From contig CAJUMV010000008.1 of assembly GCA_910587715.1 (NCBI GenBank), positions 1 through 64,000 of the forward strand: a stretch of DNA of 64,000 bases. Reading direction: 5' to 3'. This DNA is from an uncultured Lachnospiraceae bacterium (GTDB lineage: Bacteria > Bacillota > Clostridia > Lachnospirales > Lachnospiraceae). The position numbers and the translations under genes were made by a program. Below the pieces are notes generated by a model. The model was given only the letters and a program-made list of their open reading frames with translations. It did no database searches and was not told the DNA's origin. Shown piece after piece: positions 27,364 through 36,100 of this stretch. The number at the start of each line of letters is the position of its first letter. The first letter of the stretch is position 1.

Positions 27364-27767
27364 GATTTTTCCTCCTCATAATCCTGTATCGTCTGCCTAT
27401 TTGCCAATACCGCTAAATTATGCAATACGTTCACAGCCTTTAAATCATTCAGCGATAATCTTCCTGTGCCTTCACACTGTGTATTATCTGGCACTAACAG
27501 CTCTTTGTCCGCTAAAACATACGATGTTTTGGGCAGTCCGCTTTGCTTTAAATCCTTAATTTTATACGCATATGGATATTTGCGTGAATCCTCGTACTTT
27601 TCCACACTGCTTATTTTTAACAAAACAACCTTCGTTTTGCCATTCTCATATGACAAAATAACTGCCGGTCGCCTTTTATATCCTTCTTTATCCTCATACG
27701 GATAATCAATATATACCACCGAACCTGCTCCTAAAATACTGATAGGAATTCTTATTTTTTGCTCCAT
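27360..27767 (-). CDS. PemK/MazF-like protein, putative mRNA interferase toxin
   Basis: A 135-aa protein with the PemK/MazF beta-barrel signature GSVVYIDYPYEDKEGYKRRPAVILS, then VVLLKISS, KTSYVLADKELLV and GRLSLNDLKAV. The RRPAVIL block with the preceding loop corresponds to the RNA-binding edge of this fold. The start is the ATG at 27767, with AAGGTGG 9 nt upstream; a TTG at 27776 overlaps that site. A strong promoter precedes it. The order toxin first, small protein second is unusual. Divergence from MazF means ribonuclease activity is inferred. Confidence 0.72.
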   Translation of the reverse strand: MEQKIRIPISILGAGSVVYIDYPYEDKEGYKRRPAVILSYENGKTKVVLLKISSVEKYEDSRKYPYAYKIKDLKQSGLPKTSYVLADKELLVPDNTQCEGTGRLSLNDLKAVNVLHNLAVLANRQTIQDYEEEKS

Positions 27768-27789
27768 ATCTGCCAACCACCTTTACTCC

Positions 27790-27818
27790 ATTATAATGCC
27801 CAACCAAACATTTCGCAA
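27790..27818 (-). promoter_or_regulatory. promoter of the PemK-like module
   Basis: -35 TTGCGA (27818-27813), a 17-bp spacer and a perfect -10 TATAAT (27795-27790) lie about 20 bp before the toxin start. Confidence 0.75.
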
Positions 27819-28125
27819 CCGCACGAATCAGCAGTTCCACATTCCCCAAAAACACAGGTCGGGCGACTATCTGCATAGCCGCCCGTATCCTATCCCCTTT
27901 TACACTGAACCTCAGTGCTATAATGTTCGCAGAAGAAAACCCATGACCTTAAAGTCCGCTTTCTTAACTGCGCCATTACCTTGTAACTGTCCGATGCTTC
28001 CGGAAAAACCCGAAAACGCCGGTTCTCGAATTATGATGAAAGTATCTCTATCATCGCCGTTTATGTGGGCATGACACATAACTGGCGATACCTATCATGT
28101 GACAGCCGTCCTGAAACACTATCTA
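27819..28125. other. gene-free gap with one long hairpin
   Basis: These 307 bp lie between the BlaR1 stop and the toxin promoter. I see no convincing gene. A 92-codon plus-strand frame has no ribosome binding site and a Pro/Cys-rich, unstructured composition. A two-part hairpin lies at 28054-28088 (tcgcc with ggcga, ttatgtg with cacataa). It lies about 40 nt after the BlaR1 stop but lacks a T-run. Confidence 0.5.
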
Positions 28126-29484
28126 TCAATGCGGGCATTTTGCAAATATAGTCCTGCTAATTTCCTCTCCCTGTAGCACATAGCCACACTTGCTGCATCT
28201 TTGCGCATGAAACTCCTTGATAATGCAACCACCGCCCGAAGTCTTAATATGGTCATACCCTGTTCCATTAACAAAATCATGGTCACAATGTGGCTCTATC
28301 CCATCATCCTCCAGAATCGGATAAACATTACCTTCTTCATCCACAAACTGTCTTTCATACAATATCTCCGGTGCATCTACCTTAGTTTCTGATTCCTTAA
28401 ACTCCTGTATTACTTCCTCATCAATTTCTTCAGGAACAAACAAGAAAGTATCACTTTTCTCTGCTTCTTTTATCTCTTCCTGTGACGTGTCCTCAAGTAA
28501 CTCCCTCTCAAACGAATCCCGATACGCAAACACCGTCATCGAATTTGCAAAAGCCAATGCCGCCACCAATGTCACTGCCGCGGCACGGTTCCACTTTTTC
28601 TTGTTCATTAAATTTTCCATCCTTTCCTTTATCTTTTGTGCTTCGTCTCCGAAACCGGCTTTCCACCGTAAGGAGACATTTTCGTCTTTCTTCTCCTGCG
28701 CTTCCTCTATCATCAGGCGCAGATATTCGTCCACCACCTCCTCCGTTTTGTCCTGCATCACGGTTTCATCACAGGAACACTCACAATCCCGCTCGAAACC
28801 GCTGCGCAGCTTCCACACCAACGGATTCCACCAGTGCAGCATTGCCGCCAACTGCATGAGCATTTTCCAGAACGCATCCATCCGTCTGATATGTACCAGC
28901 TCATGCCGTACAAGCAGCTCCGCTTCCCGGCTTGCTATTTCTCTCCCGCAGATAATCACGGGACAGAAGAATCCGAAGGTCATGGTATATTCCTTATCCG
29001 GCGCTTCGTAAAGAAACACGCGGCGACGGATTCCATATTGTTCTTTCAGTCCGCTAAGAAACGCTCTCTGCTCCGGCGTCATTGCGCGGTCAGCGTATTT
29101 GGCTGCAAAGCGGACGAGCAGGAGATACTCCGCCACTTGCTTTGCCATCAGAATACAGATGCCCGATATCCACACAACGGCTGCCGTTGTCTGCAAAATA
29201 GCGAAGATATTCACATGCATCAATCCTTCGGCATGAACAATATGATTTCTCCATGTCAGCGGCACCCGCGAAATCTCCAGCGCTCTCTCCGGGCAGAGAA
29301 CCCGGAGCGCCACCACATAATATTTCTTCAAATAAGGTAATGGAACCAGATAATACAGAATCGCCACCCGGGCGAGCAGATCATAAAGTCTTGCGCAAAC
29401 CCTTTTCTTCAGTAGAACCCTTAACAGCAGATAAATGCCAGTCATCGCGCTACCGGAAAGAGACATGACCAACAGGTATTCCAT
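28126..29484 (-). CDS. BlaR1-like M56 metallopeptidase sensor
   Basis: A 452-aa membrane zinc peptidase that would cleave its partner repressor BlaI on sensing a signal. It has four hydrophobic segments: about 3-24, 36-62, 96-124 and, after the catalytic loop, 306-322. The gluzincin motif is RHELVHIRRMD (HELVH about 194-198), with LHWWNPLVW and FERDCECSCDE downstream carrying the third ligand. The C-terminal external part (about 130 aa) has no penicillin-binding sensor domain and ends in a Cys/His-rich patch (CDHDF, CSKCG, CPH). The signal is therefore probably not a beta-lactam. It lies 11 bp after the BlaI-type gene. Confidence 0.9.
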   Translation of the reverse strand: MEYLLVMSLSGSAMTGIYLLLRVLLKKRVCARLYDLLARVAILYYLVPLPYLKKYYVVALRVLCPERALEISRVPLTWRNHIVHAEGLMHVNIFAILQTTAAVVWISGICILMAKQVAEYLLLVRFAAKYADRAMTPEQRAFLSGLKEQYGIRRRVFLYEAPDKEYTMTFGFFCPVIICGREIASREAELLVRHELVHIRRMDAFWKMLMQLAAMLHWWNPLVWKLRSGFERDCECSCDETVMQDKTEEVVDEYLRLMIEEAQEKKDENVSLRWKAGFGDEAQKIKERMENLMNKKKWNRAAAVTLVAALAFANSMTVFAYRDSFERELLEDTSQEEIKEAEKSDTFLFVPEEIDEEVIQEFKESETKVDAPEILYERQFVDEEGNVYPILEDDGIEPHCDHDFVNGTGYDHIKTSGGGCIIKEFHAQRCSKCGYVLQGEEISRTIFAKCPH

Positions 29485-29495
29485 GGCTCTTTCCT

Positions 29496-29861
29496 TTACT
29501 TCTTTTTCGTCAGTAATTCAAGCAGCGTATCCGTCTCGCTCTTGCTGATCGGATTTCCCTTTACGAACGCCGCCACCAAATTACTCAGCTTCCCCCCATA
29601 CACTTGATCGATTACTGTTTTCATCTGCATACTGTTATAATCTTCCCGGCTGTACACGACTTCCACTATTCTGTTTTCACGTTTTACCAATCCCTTATCC
29701 TCTAACCGACTCAAAAAAGTATTGAGAGTCTGCCTCTTCCACTCCTTTCCGTCTGCTTCAAACAGGGCAAGCAGCTGGGATTGTCTGATACCGCCCTCCT
29801 GATCCCAAAGCTTTTCCAAAACCTCCATTTCCGCATCGGACACGTTATAAATTTTTTTCAT
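29496..29861 (-). CDS. BlaI/MecI/CopY-family repressor
   Basis: A 121-aa winged-helix repressor. The N-terminal helix-turn-helix (VSDAEMEVLEKLWDQEGG ... WKRQTLNTFLSRLEDKGLVKRE) recognises an inverted repeat. The C-terminal helices dimerise and carry the cleavage region for the BlaR1-type partner (NSMQMKTVIDQVYGG). It heads a two-gene operon with the metallopeptidase. A matching operator overlaps the start of its own promoter, so it should be autorepressed. Confidence 0.93.
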   Translation of the reverse strand: MKKIYNVSDAEMEVLEKLWDQEGGIRQSQLLALFEADGKEWKRQTLNTFLSRLEDKGLVKRENRIVEVVYSREDYNSMQMKTVIDQVYGGKLSNLVAAFVKGNPISKSETDTLLELLTKKK

Positions 29862-29893
29862 GTGCTTTTCGTCTCATTTCTTTCCGACCGCAA

Positions 29894-29910
29894 GACTAGG
29901 TCTTGTAGTC
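29894..29910. promoter_or_regulatory. putative BlaI-type operator
   Basis: The inverted repeat gacta-N7-tagtc contains a half-site tgtagtc that fits the TGTA/TACA core of BlaI/CopY operators. The other half is diverged. It covers the expected transcription start of the promoter at 29917-29945. Confidence 0.6.
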
Positions 29911-29916
29911 AATTTT

Positions 29917-29945
29917 AATATATAATTTTTTCTTCCGCCTGTCAA
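29917..29945 (-). promoter_or_regulatory. promoter of the blaI-blaR1-like operon
   Basis: -35 TTGACA (29945-29940, perfect), a 17-bp spacer and -10 TATATT (29922-29917) lie about 60 bp upstream of the repressor start. Confidence 0.85.
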
Positions 29946-29970
29946 CTTCATACTACAAATTAAGTTCAAT

Positions 29971-31869
29971 TTATGCAGTAATTGCGTTTCCGGTATACAA
30001 CTGGTAGTATTTTCCGCGCTCTTCAATCAACTGGTTGTGGGTACCCCTCTCAATGATGCGTCCCTGCTCCAACACCATAATGCAGTCGGAGTTCTTGACC
30101 GTGGAGAGTCTGTGGGCTATCACAAAGGTGGTCCTTCCCTTCATCAACTTATCCATACCGTCCTGCACAATGCGCTCGGTACGGGTATCGATGGAGCTGG
30201 TCGCTTCGTCCAGAATCAATACCGGCGGATCCGCCACAGCCGCCCTTGCGATCGCAAGAAGCTGCCGCTGCCCCTGGCTTAGATTTGCGCCGTCTCCGGA
30301 GAGCACGGTATCATAGCCTTCCGGCAGTCTTCTGATAAAACCGTCCGCATTGGCAAGCTTCGCCGCCGCGCGCACTTCCTCGTCCGTGGCGTCCAGCTTC
30401 CCGTAACGGATATTCTCCATCACCGTCCCGGTAAAGAGGTGGGTGTCCTGAAGCACGATTCCCAGCGAACGCCGCAGGTCGTCCTTCTTAATCTTATTGA
30501 CATTGATGCCGTCGTAACGGATTTTTCCGTCCTGAATGTCATAAAAACGGTTAATCAGGTTGGTAATGGTCGTTTTGCCCGCGCCCGTAGAACCTACAAA
30601 GGCAATCTTCTGCCCCGGCTCAGCGTAAAGCTTCACATCGTGGAGAACCATCTTATCATCATTGTAACCAAAATCCACGCCGTCGAAAACCACATCTCCC
30701 TTAAGCTCCACATAATCCACGGAGTGATCTGCCTGATGCTCGTGCCGCCATGCCCAGCGTCCTGTGCGCTCAGGCGTTTCCGTAAGCGTGCCGTTCTCCT
30801 CCTTTACATTAACCAAAGTCACATAACCGTTGTCCACCTCCGGCGTCTCGTCCAGCATCTTGAAAATACGCTCCGCGCCCGCCATAGCCATGACGATCGA
30901 GTTGAACTGCTGGCTCACCTGGTTTATCGGCATATTAAAGCTTCTGTTAAAAGTCAGGAAGCTTGCCAATTTCCCAAGCGTCAGACCCGTTGCACCGGAA
31001 AGCGCCAGCGCGCCGCCCACAATGGCACACACCACATAACTCACATTGCCGAGCTGCTGGTTTACGGGACCGACCACGTTGACCAGATAGTTCGCCTTGT
31101 CCGCGCTCTCAAACAGCGCATCGTTCAGGCTCCGGAAGTCCTCGATATTCTTCTCCTCATGATTAAATACCTTGACCACCTTCTGCCCGTTCATCATTTC
31201 TTCAATGAAGCCGTTGACTTTACCAAGATTCGTCTGCTGTTCCAGAAAATACCGACCGCTCAAGCCTGCCACCTTTTTGGTCACAACCAGCATGACCGCT
31301 ACCATCACAAGCGTTGCTACCGTCAGCGGTATACTTAATATTATCATACTAATAAGCACGCTTACAATAGTAATCGCACTGTTAAATACCTGCGGCATAC
31401 TCTGGCTGATCATCTGCCGTAATGTTTCCGTATCGTTTGTGTAGGTTGACATAATATCGCCATGCACATGCGTATCAAAATATTTAATCGGCAGCGTTTC
31501 CATGTGGGAAAACAGATCGTCCCGCACATTGCGCAGCGTCCCCTGCGTCACATTGATCATAATGCGGTTCCACGCATAGGCTGAAACCACGCCAATCAGA
31601 TACAGACACGCCACCCGCGCAATCGCTTTCGCAAGCGGCGAAAAGTCCGGCGCATCCTGCGTCAGCATAGGCGCGATATAATCGTCGATCAGGCTCTGAA
31701 TAAACATGGTGCCCTGCACATTGGCAAGCACACTCACAAAAATCAGCACCGCCACGATCACCAGATGCGGTCCGTAGTTTTTCATCACATACCTCATCAG
31801 GCGCTTAAACACCTTCCCCGGATTCTCTATTCGTTTTCCACCCTTCATTCTTCCATGTGGTCCCGGCAT
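29971..31869 (-). CDS. ABC exporter subunit, canonical ATPase site
   Basis: A 632-aa half-transporter with six transmembrane helices (about 30-330) and an ATPase domain: Walker A GSTGAGKTTITNL, signature LSQGQRQLLAIARA, Walker B with catalytic Glu LILDEATSSID and the H-loop IAHRLSTVKN. A roughly 50-residue insertion with HEHQADH lies between the two domains. Its start overlaps the stop of the 585-aa partner by one base (TAATG). The pair is the heterodimeric multidrug-type (BmrCD/LmrCD-like) arrangement. The substrate is unknown. Confidence 0.93.
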   Translation of the reverse strand: MPGPHGRMKGGKRIENPGKVFKRLMRYVMKNYGPHLVIVAVLIFVSVLANVQGTMFIQSLIDDYIAPMLTQDAPDFSPLAKAIARVACLYLIGVVSAYAWNRIMINVTQGTLRNVRDDLFSHMETLPIKYFDTHVHGDIMSTYTNDTETLRQMISQSMPQVFNSAITIVSVLISMIILSIPLTVATLVMVAVMLVVTKKVAGLSGRYFLEQQTNLGKVNGFIEEMMNGQKVVKVFNHEEKNIEDFRSLNDALFESADKANYLVNVVGPVNQQLGNVSYVVCAIVGGALALSGATGLTLGKLASFLTFNRSFNMPINQVSQQFNSIVMAMAGAERIFKMLDETPEVDNGYVTLVNVKEENGTLTETPERTGRWAWRHEHQADHSVDYVELKGDVVFDGVDFGYNDDKMVLHDVKLYAEPGQKIAFVGSTGAGKTTITNLINRFYDIQDGKIRYDGINVNKIKKDDLRRSLGIVLQDTHLFTGTVMENIRYGKLDATDEEVRAAAKLANADGFIRRLPEGYDTVLSGDGANLSQGQRQLLAIARAAVADPPVLILDEATSSIDTRTERIVQDGMDKLMKGRTTFVIAHRLSTVKNSDCIMVLEQGRIIERGTHNQLIEERGKYYQLYTGNAITA

Positions 31870-33626
31870 TATTCGTCGCCTCCTTCCGCGTTTTCATCAA
31901 AGTCGCCTCCACCGTTCGTCTGCGACTCGTAAACTTCCCGGTAAATCTCATTGTCACGCAGCAGTTCCTCGTGCGTGCCGAAGCCGTGCACCCGCCCGTC
32001 ATCCATCACGATAATGCGGTCCGCATTCATCACGCTCGCCACACGCTGCGCAATGATCAGCTTCGTCGTGTCGGGAATCTCCTCCGCAAACGCCTTTCTG
32101 ATCTTCGCGTCCGTCGCCGTGTCCACCGCGCTGGTGGAATCATCCAGAATCAATACCTTCGGCTTTTTCAGAAGCGCACGCGCGATAGTAAGACGCTGTC
32201 TCTGCCCGCCCGAGACGTTTGTACCGCCCTGCTCTATGTAAGTATGATATCCGTCCGGCATCTTCTCGATAAACTCATCCGCACAGGCGAGCCTGCACAC
32301 CCTTTTGCACTCCTCCTCCGTAGCGTTCGGGTCTCCCCAGCGCAGGTTATCGAGAATCGTGCCCGAGAAAAGTACATTCTTCTGTAAAACGACCGCCACC
32401 TGATTGCGCAGCGTCTCAATGTCATATTCCCTGACATCTCTGTCACCTACCAGCACGGCACCGTCACTCACGTCATAAAGGCGGCTGATCAAATTGACCA
32501 GACTGGTCTTCGCACTGCCGGTGCCGCCGATGATGCCGATCGTCTCCCCGGCGTTTATTTTCAGATTGATATCGTGCAGCACCGCCTCGCTGCTCTCTTT
32601 ATTATATGCAAAGCGCACATGCCTAAACTCGATGTCCCCGCTCGGCACTTCGTAAACAGGGTTGACCGGATTGGTCAGGTCGCTCTTCTCATTCAGCACC
32701 TCGCAGATACGCTCCGCGCTGGCGATACTCATACTCATCATCACGAAAATCATTGCCACCATCATCAGGCTCATGAGAATATTCATGCAGTAGGTGAGCA
32801 GGCTCATCAGCTCACCCGTAGTCAGCGTGTTCTGCACAATCTGCTTTGCGCCCAGCCAGCTGATCAGCAGAATACAGCCGTAAACGGTAAACTGCATAAC
32901 CGGCATGTTCAGCACCACGTGCTGCTCCGCCTTCTGGAAAATGTCGTAGATGCCCTGACTCGCCTTCTTAAACTTCTTCGTCTCGTGCTCTTCCCTGACG
33001 TAAGCCTTGACTACGCGGATGGCACTCACGTTCTCCTGCACGGAAGCGTTCAGCTCATCATATTTCGGGAATGCCTGCTTGAAATACTTCATCGCTCCCC
33101 GGATAATGAAAAACAGCACCACGGCAAGCGCAAACACCGCCACCAGATAAACAGACGCCAGCTTTGCATTGATAAAAAACGCCATAGTCATCGCGCAGAC
33201 CATGCTGACCGGCGCGCGGAAGCAAATGCGCAGGATCATCTGGTACGCCATCTGCATGTTGGTCACGTCTGTGGTCAGTCTGGTTACCAGCCCCGCCGTG
33301 CTGAACTTGTCAAGACTGGCGAAGGAAAAGGTCTGAATATTCTCAAACATCGCCTGCCGCAGATTCTTCGCAAAGCCTGTGGAGGCACGTGCGCCGTACT
33401 TGCCGCCCATCACGCCGCAGAAAAGCCCGCCAAGCGCCGCCGCAATCATCACCGCGCCCACCGCGTAGATGTGCTGCATATTGCCCGCTTCCACGCCGTC
33501 ATCGATAATGGACGCCATCAGAAACGGAATCAGCATCTCAAAGACGACTTCCAGTATCATGAAAACAGGCGTCATGATCGAAACCTTCTTATACTCCTTG
33601 ATTTGTGCCGCAAGGGTTTTAATCAT
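31869..33626 (-). CDS. ABC exporter subunit, degenerate ATPase site
   Basis: A 585-aa half-transporter with six transmembrane helices and an ATPase domain. Walker A reads GGTGSAKTSLVNL (Ala where Gly is usual). The residue after Walker B is Asp, not Glu (LILDDSTSAVD). The signature is NVSGGQRQRLTIARALL, and the H-loop has Gln (IAQRVASV) in place of His. These changes mark the non-catalytic site of a heterodimeric exporter, with the 632-aa partner supplying the canonical residues. AGGAGG precedes the ATG. Confidence 0.93.
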   Translation of the reverse strand: MIKTLAAQIKEYKKVSIMTPVFMILEVVFEMLIPFLMASIIDDGVEAGNMQHIYAVGAVMIAAALGGLFCGVMGGKYGARASTGFAKNLRQAMFENIQTFSFASLDKFSTAGLVTRLTTDVTNMQMAYQMILRICFRAPVSMVCAMTMAFFINAKLASVYLVAVFALAVVLFFIIRGAMKYFKQAFPKYDELNASVQENVSAIRVVKAYVREEHETKKFKKASQGIYDIFQKAEQHVVLNMPVMQFTVYGCILLISWLGAKQIVQNTLTTGELMSLLTYCMNILMSLMMVAMIFVMMSMSIASAERICEVLNEKSDLTNPVNPVYEVPSGDIEFRHVRFAYNKESSEAVLHDINLKINAGETIGIIGGTGSAKTSLVNLISRLYDVSDGAVLVGDRDVREYDIETLRNQVAVVLQKNVLFSGTILDNLRWGDPNATEEECKRVCRLACADEFIEKMPDGYHTYIEQGGTNVSGGQRQRLTIARALLKKPKVLILDDSTSAVDTATDAKIRKAFAEEIPDTTKLIIAQRVASVMNADRIIVMDDGRVHGFGTHEELLRDNEIYREVYESQTNGGGDFDENAEGGDE

Positions 33627-33653
33627 TGTTATTCCTCCTATTTATATATATAA

Positions 33654-33683
33654 AGAACCATGCGACAAACGCCGCATGGTTCT
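33654..33683 (-). terminator. terminator of the sugar-transport operon
   Basis: A perfect 11-bp stem, agaaccatgcg with cgcatggttct, surrounds an 8-nt loop. It lies about 70 bp after the last permease stop and just before the ABC-exporter ribosome binding site. The minus-strand tail is TTTATATATA, T-rich but broken. The plus-strand tail is atttttct. Confidence 0.65.
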
Positions 33684-33750
33684 ATTTTTCTACATTAAAA
33701 ATTTAATGTCAACGGTTTTCCAAATTTTTCACAAAATTTTCATAAGGTGA

Positions 33751-34917
33751 TTACTCTTTCGTCTTATCCTTATTATTCATAATCTCGAACACAACCGCCG
33801 CCAGAAGCACGACGCCCTTAACCACCATCTGCCAGTTCGCGTCTATACCCATCAGGCTCATGCCGAGGTTGATGACACCGATTAGCGCCGCACCGATTAC
33901 CATACCAAACACGGTGCCGGAGCCGCCGTATGCGGACACGCCGCCCACCACACAGGCGGAGATAGCGTCCATCTCGTAGTTGTTGCCCGCCGTCGCCGTC
34001 GCCGCCGACAGTCTTCCCATCGTCATCCATGCACTGATTACGGTGAGAACCGCCATATTCAGATAAGCGAGGAAGAAAATCTTTTTCGTGTCGATACCGG
34101 AAAGTCTGGTCGCTTCCACGTTACCTCCGATGGTGTAGAAGTAACGGCCAATGGTTGTTTTGGAGGTGATAAAGTTATAAATCAGCAGGATTACCGCCAC
34201 CCAAATCAGGTTGTTCGGAATGCCGCCCGCCTGCGCCAGCTTATAAGCAAACAGCAGGATTACCGCGCAAACCAGCACACAGCGCACGATTACGCCTGTC
34301 AGGCCCTCCGCTTCATAACCCTTTTTCACCTTATCGTTTCTGCCCTTTAACTGGAAAATCACAAACAGCACACAGGCGATCACGCCCACCAGAATACAGG
34401 TAATATTCAGCCCCTCGCCGCCGAACAAATCCGGCACGCTGCCGGTAAACATCTTAATAAAGCCTTCCGGCATGGGCGCGATGGACGAGCCGCCGATCAA
34501 CGCCGTACCCCAGCCGCGGAACGCAAGATAACCTGCCAATGTGGCAATCCAGGGCGGAATGTTGATATACGCGATTAAGAAACCTTCCACGACACCGTAA
34601 ATCACGCCCGCGCCTATCATGAGCAGCATCGCCGCAGGCACCGACATACCGCCGCGCACCATCATGATACCGCCGATAGTGCCGACGAAGCAGACAAAGG
34701 AACCGACGGACAGGTCGATGTTGCCACCCGTCAGCATACACATCAGCATACCGGTCGCCAGCACGAACACATACGCGTTCTGCGCGATTAACGCCTGAAA
34801 GCTGGACGCCGCAAACATCTGTCCTTTCGTCATCACCGAGAAGAAAATCACGATCAGGACAAGGACTATTTTCATGGTATGTTTTCTTAAAATTTCCATT
34901 GTATTGTTCATTTTCAT
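33751..34917 (-). CDS. sugar ABC transporter permease (second copy)
   Basis: A 388-aa inner-membrane permease of the XylH/MmsB/GguB type with about ten transmembrane segments. The family block ATGMLMCMLTGGNIDLSVGSFVCF lies near residues 55-80, IGRYFYTIGGNVEATRLSGI near 245-265 and VVGGVSAYGGSGTVFGMVIGAALIGVINLG near 310-340. It closely parallels the permease just upstream along its whole length, so the two look like a tandem duplication and could form a heterodimeric channel. It is last in the operon, before a terminator. Confidence 0.92.
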   Translation of the reverse strand: MKMNNTMEILRKHTMKIVLVLIVIFFSVMTKGQMFAASSFQALIAQNAYVFVLATGMLMCMLTGGNIDLSVGSFVCFVGTIGGIMMVRGGMSVPAAMLLMIGAGVIYGVVEGFLIAYINIPPWIATLAGYLAFRGWGTALIGGSSIAPMPEGFIKMFTGSVPDLFGGEGLNITCILVGVIACVLFVIFQLKGRNDKVKKGYEAEGLTGVIVRCVLVCAVILLFAYKLAQAGGIPNNLIWVAVILLIYNFITSKTTIGRYFYTIGGNVEATRLSGIDTKKIFFLAYLNMAVLTVISAWMTMGRLSAATATAGNNYEMDAISACVVGGVSAYGGSGTVFGMVIGAALIGVINLGMSLMGIDANWQMVVKGVVLLAAVVFEIMNNKDKTKE

Positions 34918-34926
34918 CCCCCTCCC

Positions 34927-36096
34927 TTATTTCTTCTCTCTCTTGGACAACACGTCAAACGCCACCGCTGCTAAGAGCACCAGACCCTTAACTACCTTCT
35001 GGTAATTGACGTCCATACCCATGATACTCATACCCTGGTTGATAACGCCCATCAGTGTCGCGCCGATTACCACGCCGGGCACCGTACCGATACCGCCGTA
35101 TGCGGACGCGCCGCCGATAAAGCAGGCGCCGATGGCGTCCATCTCATACCCCTGCCCGTAGGTGGGCTGCGCGGAGGTCAGTCTTGCAATGGTCAAAATA
35201 CCGGCTAACGCCGCCAAAAATCCCATATTGACATAGGCGATAAAGTATACCTTCTTTGTATTGATACCGGAAAGTCTGGTCGCCTTTTCATTGCCGCCCA
35301 CCGCGTACAGATAGCGGCCGATTCTCGTCTTCGTGGTCAGATACCCGTAAATGAGAAGCACCAGAAGAATCCAGATAAGCGCCGTCGGAATGCCCTTGTG
35401 GGAAGCCAGCTTATAAGAAATCCACAAAATCACGGCACTGATGATCACAATCTTTGCGACCGTACTGCCAAGCGGCGCCGTCTCGTAACCCTTGCTCTTA
35501 TTATTGATACGGCTCTTTAACTGCATCGCGATCAGAATGACCACCGCGATACATCCGGCGAGCATACAAGTCATATTGAAACCTTCGCCGCCGAAGAGAT
35601 CAGGCACATAACAATCCGCGCCGCCGCCAAATACTTTGATAAAGGTCTCGCTCTTGATGGAGACCGTCAGACCCTGCAGCACCACATTGGAAAGTCCGCG
35701 AAACGCGTACATGCCCGCCAGTGTTGCGATAAAGGGCGGCACCTTCACATAAGCGATCCAGAAGCCCTGCCACATACCGATCAGAATGCCGATGATCAGC
35801 ATGGCAAGAATCGCTGCCAGCACATTCACGTTTTTATCCATTATCATCGCGCCCACCGCGCCCGTGAAGCAGACCACGGAACCGACGGAAAGGTCGATGT
35901 TGCCGCCTGTCAGAATACAGAGCAGCATACCGGTCGCCAGCACGAACACATAGGCGTTCTGGGAAATCAGGTTATTGATATTCTGCGGGAACAGAATCTT
36001 CCCCTCTGTCGTAATGCTGAAGAAAAGCACCACCAGAACAAGGGCGATAATCATGGTATATTTTCTTAAAAATGCCGATACATTTACTTTTTCCAT
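34927..36096 (-). CDS. sugar ABC transporter permease (first copy)
   Basis: A 389-aa XylH/MmsB-type permease. ATGMLLCILTGGNIDLSVGSVVCF, IGRYLYAVGGNEKATRLSGI and FIGGASAYGGIGTVPGVVIG match the copy downstream position for position. The start is the ATG at 36096 (MEKVNVSAFLRKY), 4 bp after the ATPase stop. The frame extends upstream to 36192 only by running through the ATPase gene. It transports the sugar delivered by the lipoproteins encoded upstream. Confidence 0.92.
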   Translation of the reverse strand: MEKVNVSAFLRKYTMIIALVLVVLFFSITTEGKILFPQNINNLISQNAYVFVLATGMLLCILTGGNIDLSVGSVVCFTGAVGAMIMDKNVNVLAAILAMLIIGILIGMWQGFWIAYVKVPPFIATLAGMYAFRGLSNVVLQGLTVSIKSETFIKVFGGGADCYVPDLFGGEGFNMTCMLAGCIAVVILIAMQLKSRINNKSKGYETAPLGSTVAKIVIISAVILWISYKLASHKGIPTALIWILLVLLIYGYLTTKTRIGRYLYAVGGNEKATRLSGINTKKVYFIAYVNMGFLAALAGILTIARLTSAQPTYGQGYEMDAIGACFIGGASAYGGIGTVPGVVIGATLMGVINQGMSIMGMDVNYQKVVKGLVLLAAVAFDVLSKREKK

Positions 36097-36100
36097 ATCC

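Noticed and set aside
27796..28074. 92-codon plus-strand frame in a gap
   Set aside because: No ribosome binding site, Pro/Cys-rich without structure, and it begins inside the toxin promoter.
32574..33653. 359-codon plus-strand frame, His-rich
   Set aside because: Lies antisense to a well-supported ABC exporter gene, has skewed composition and no ribosome binding site.
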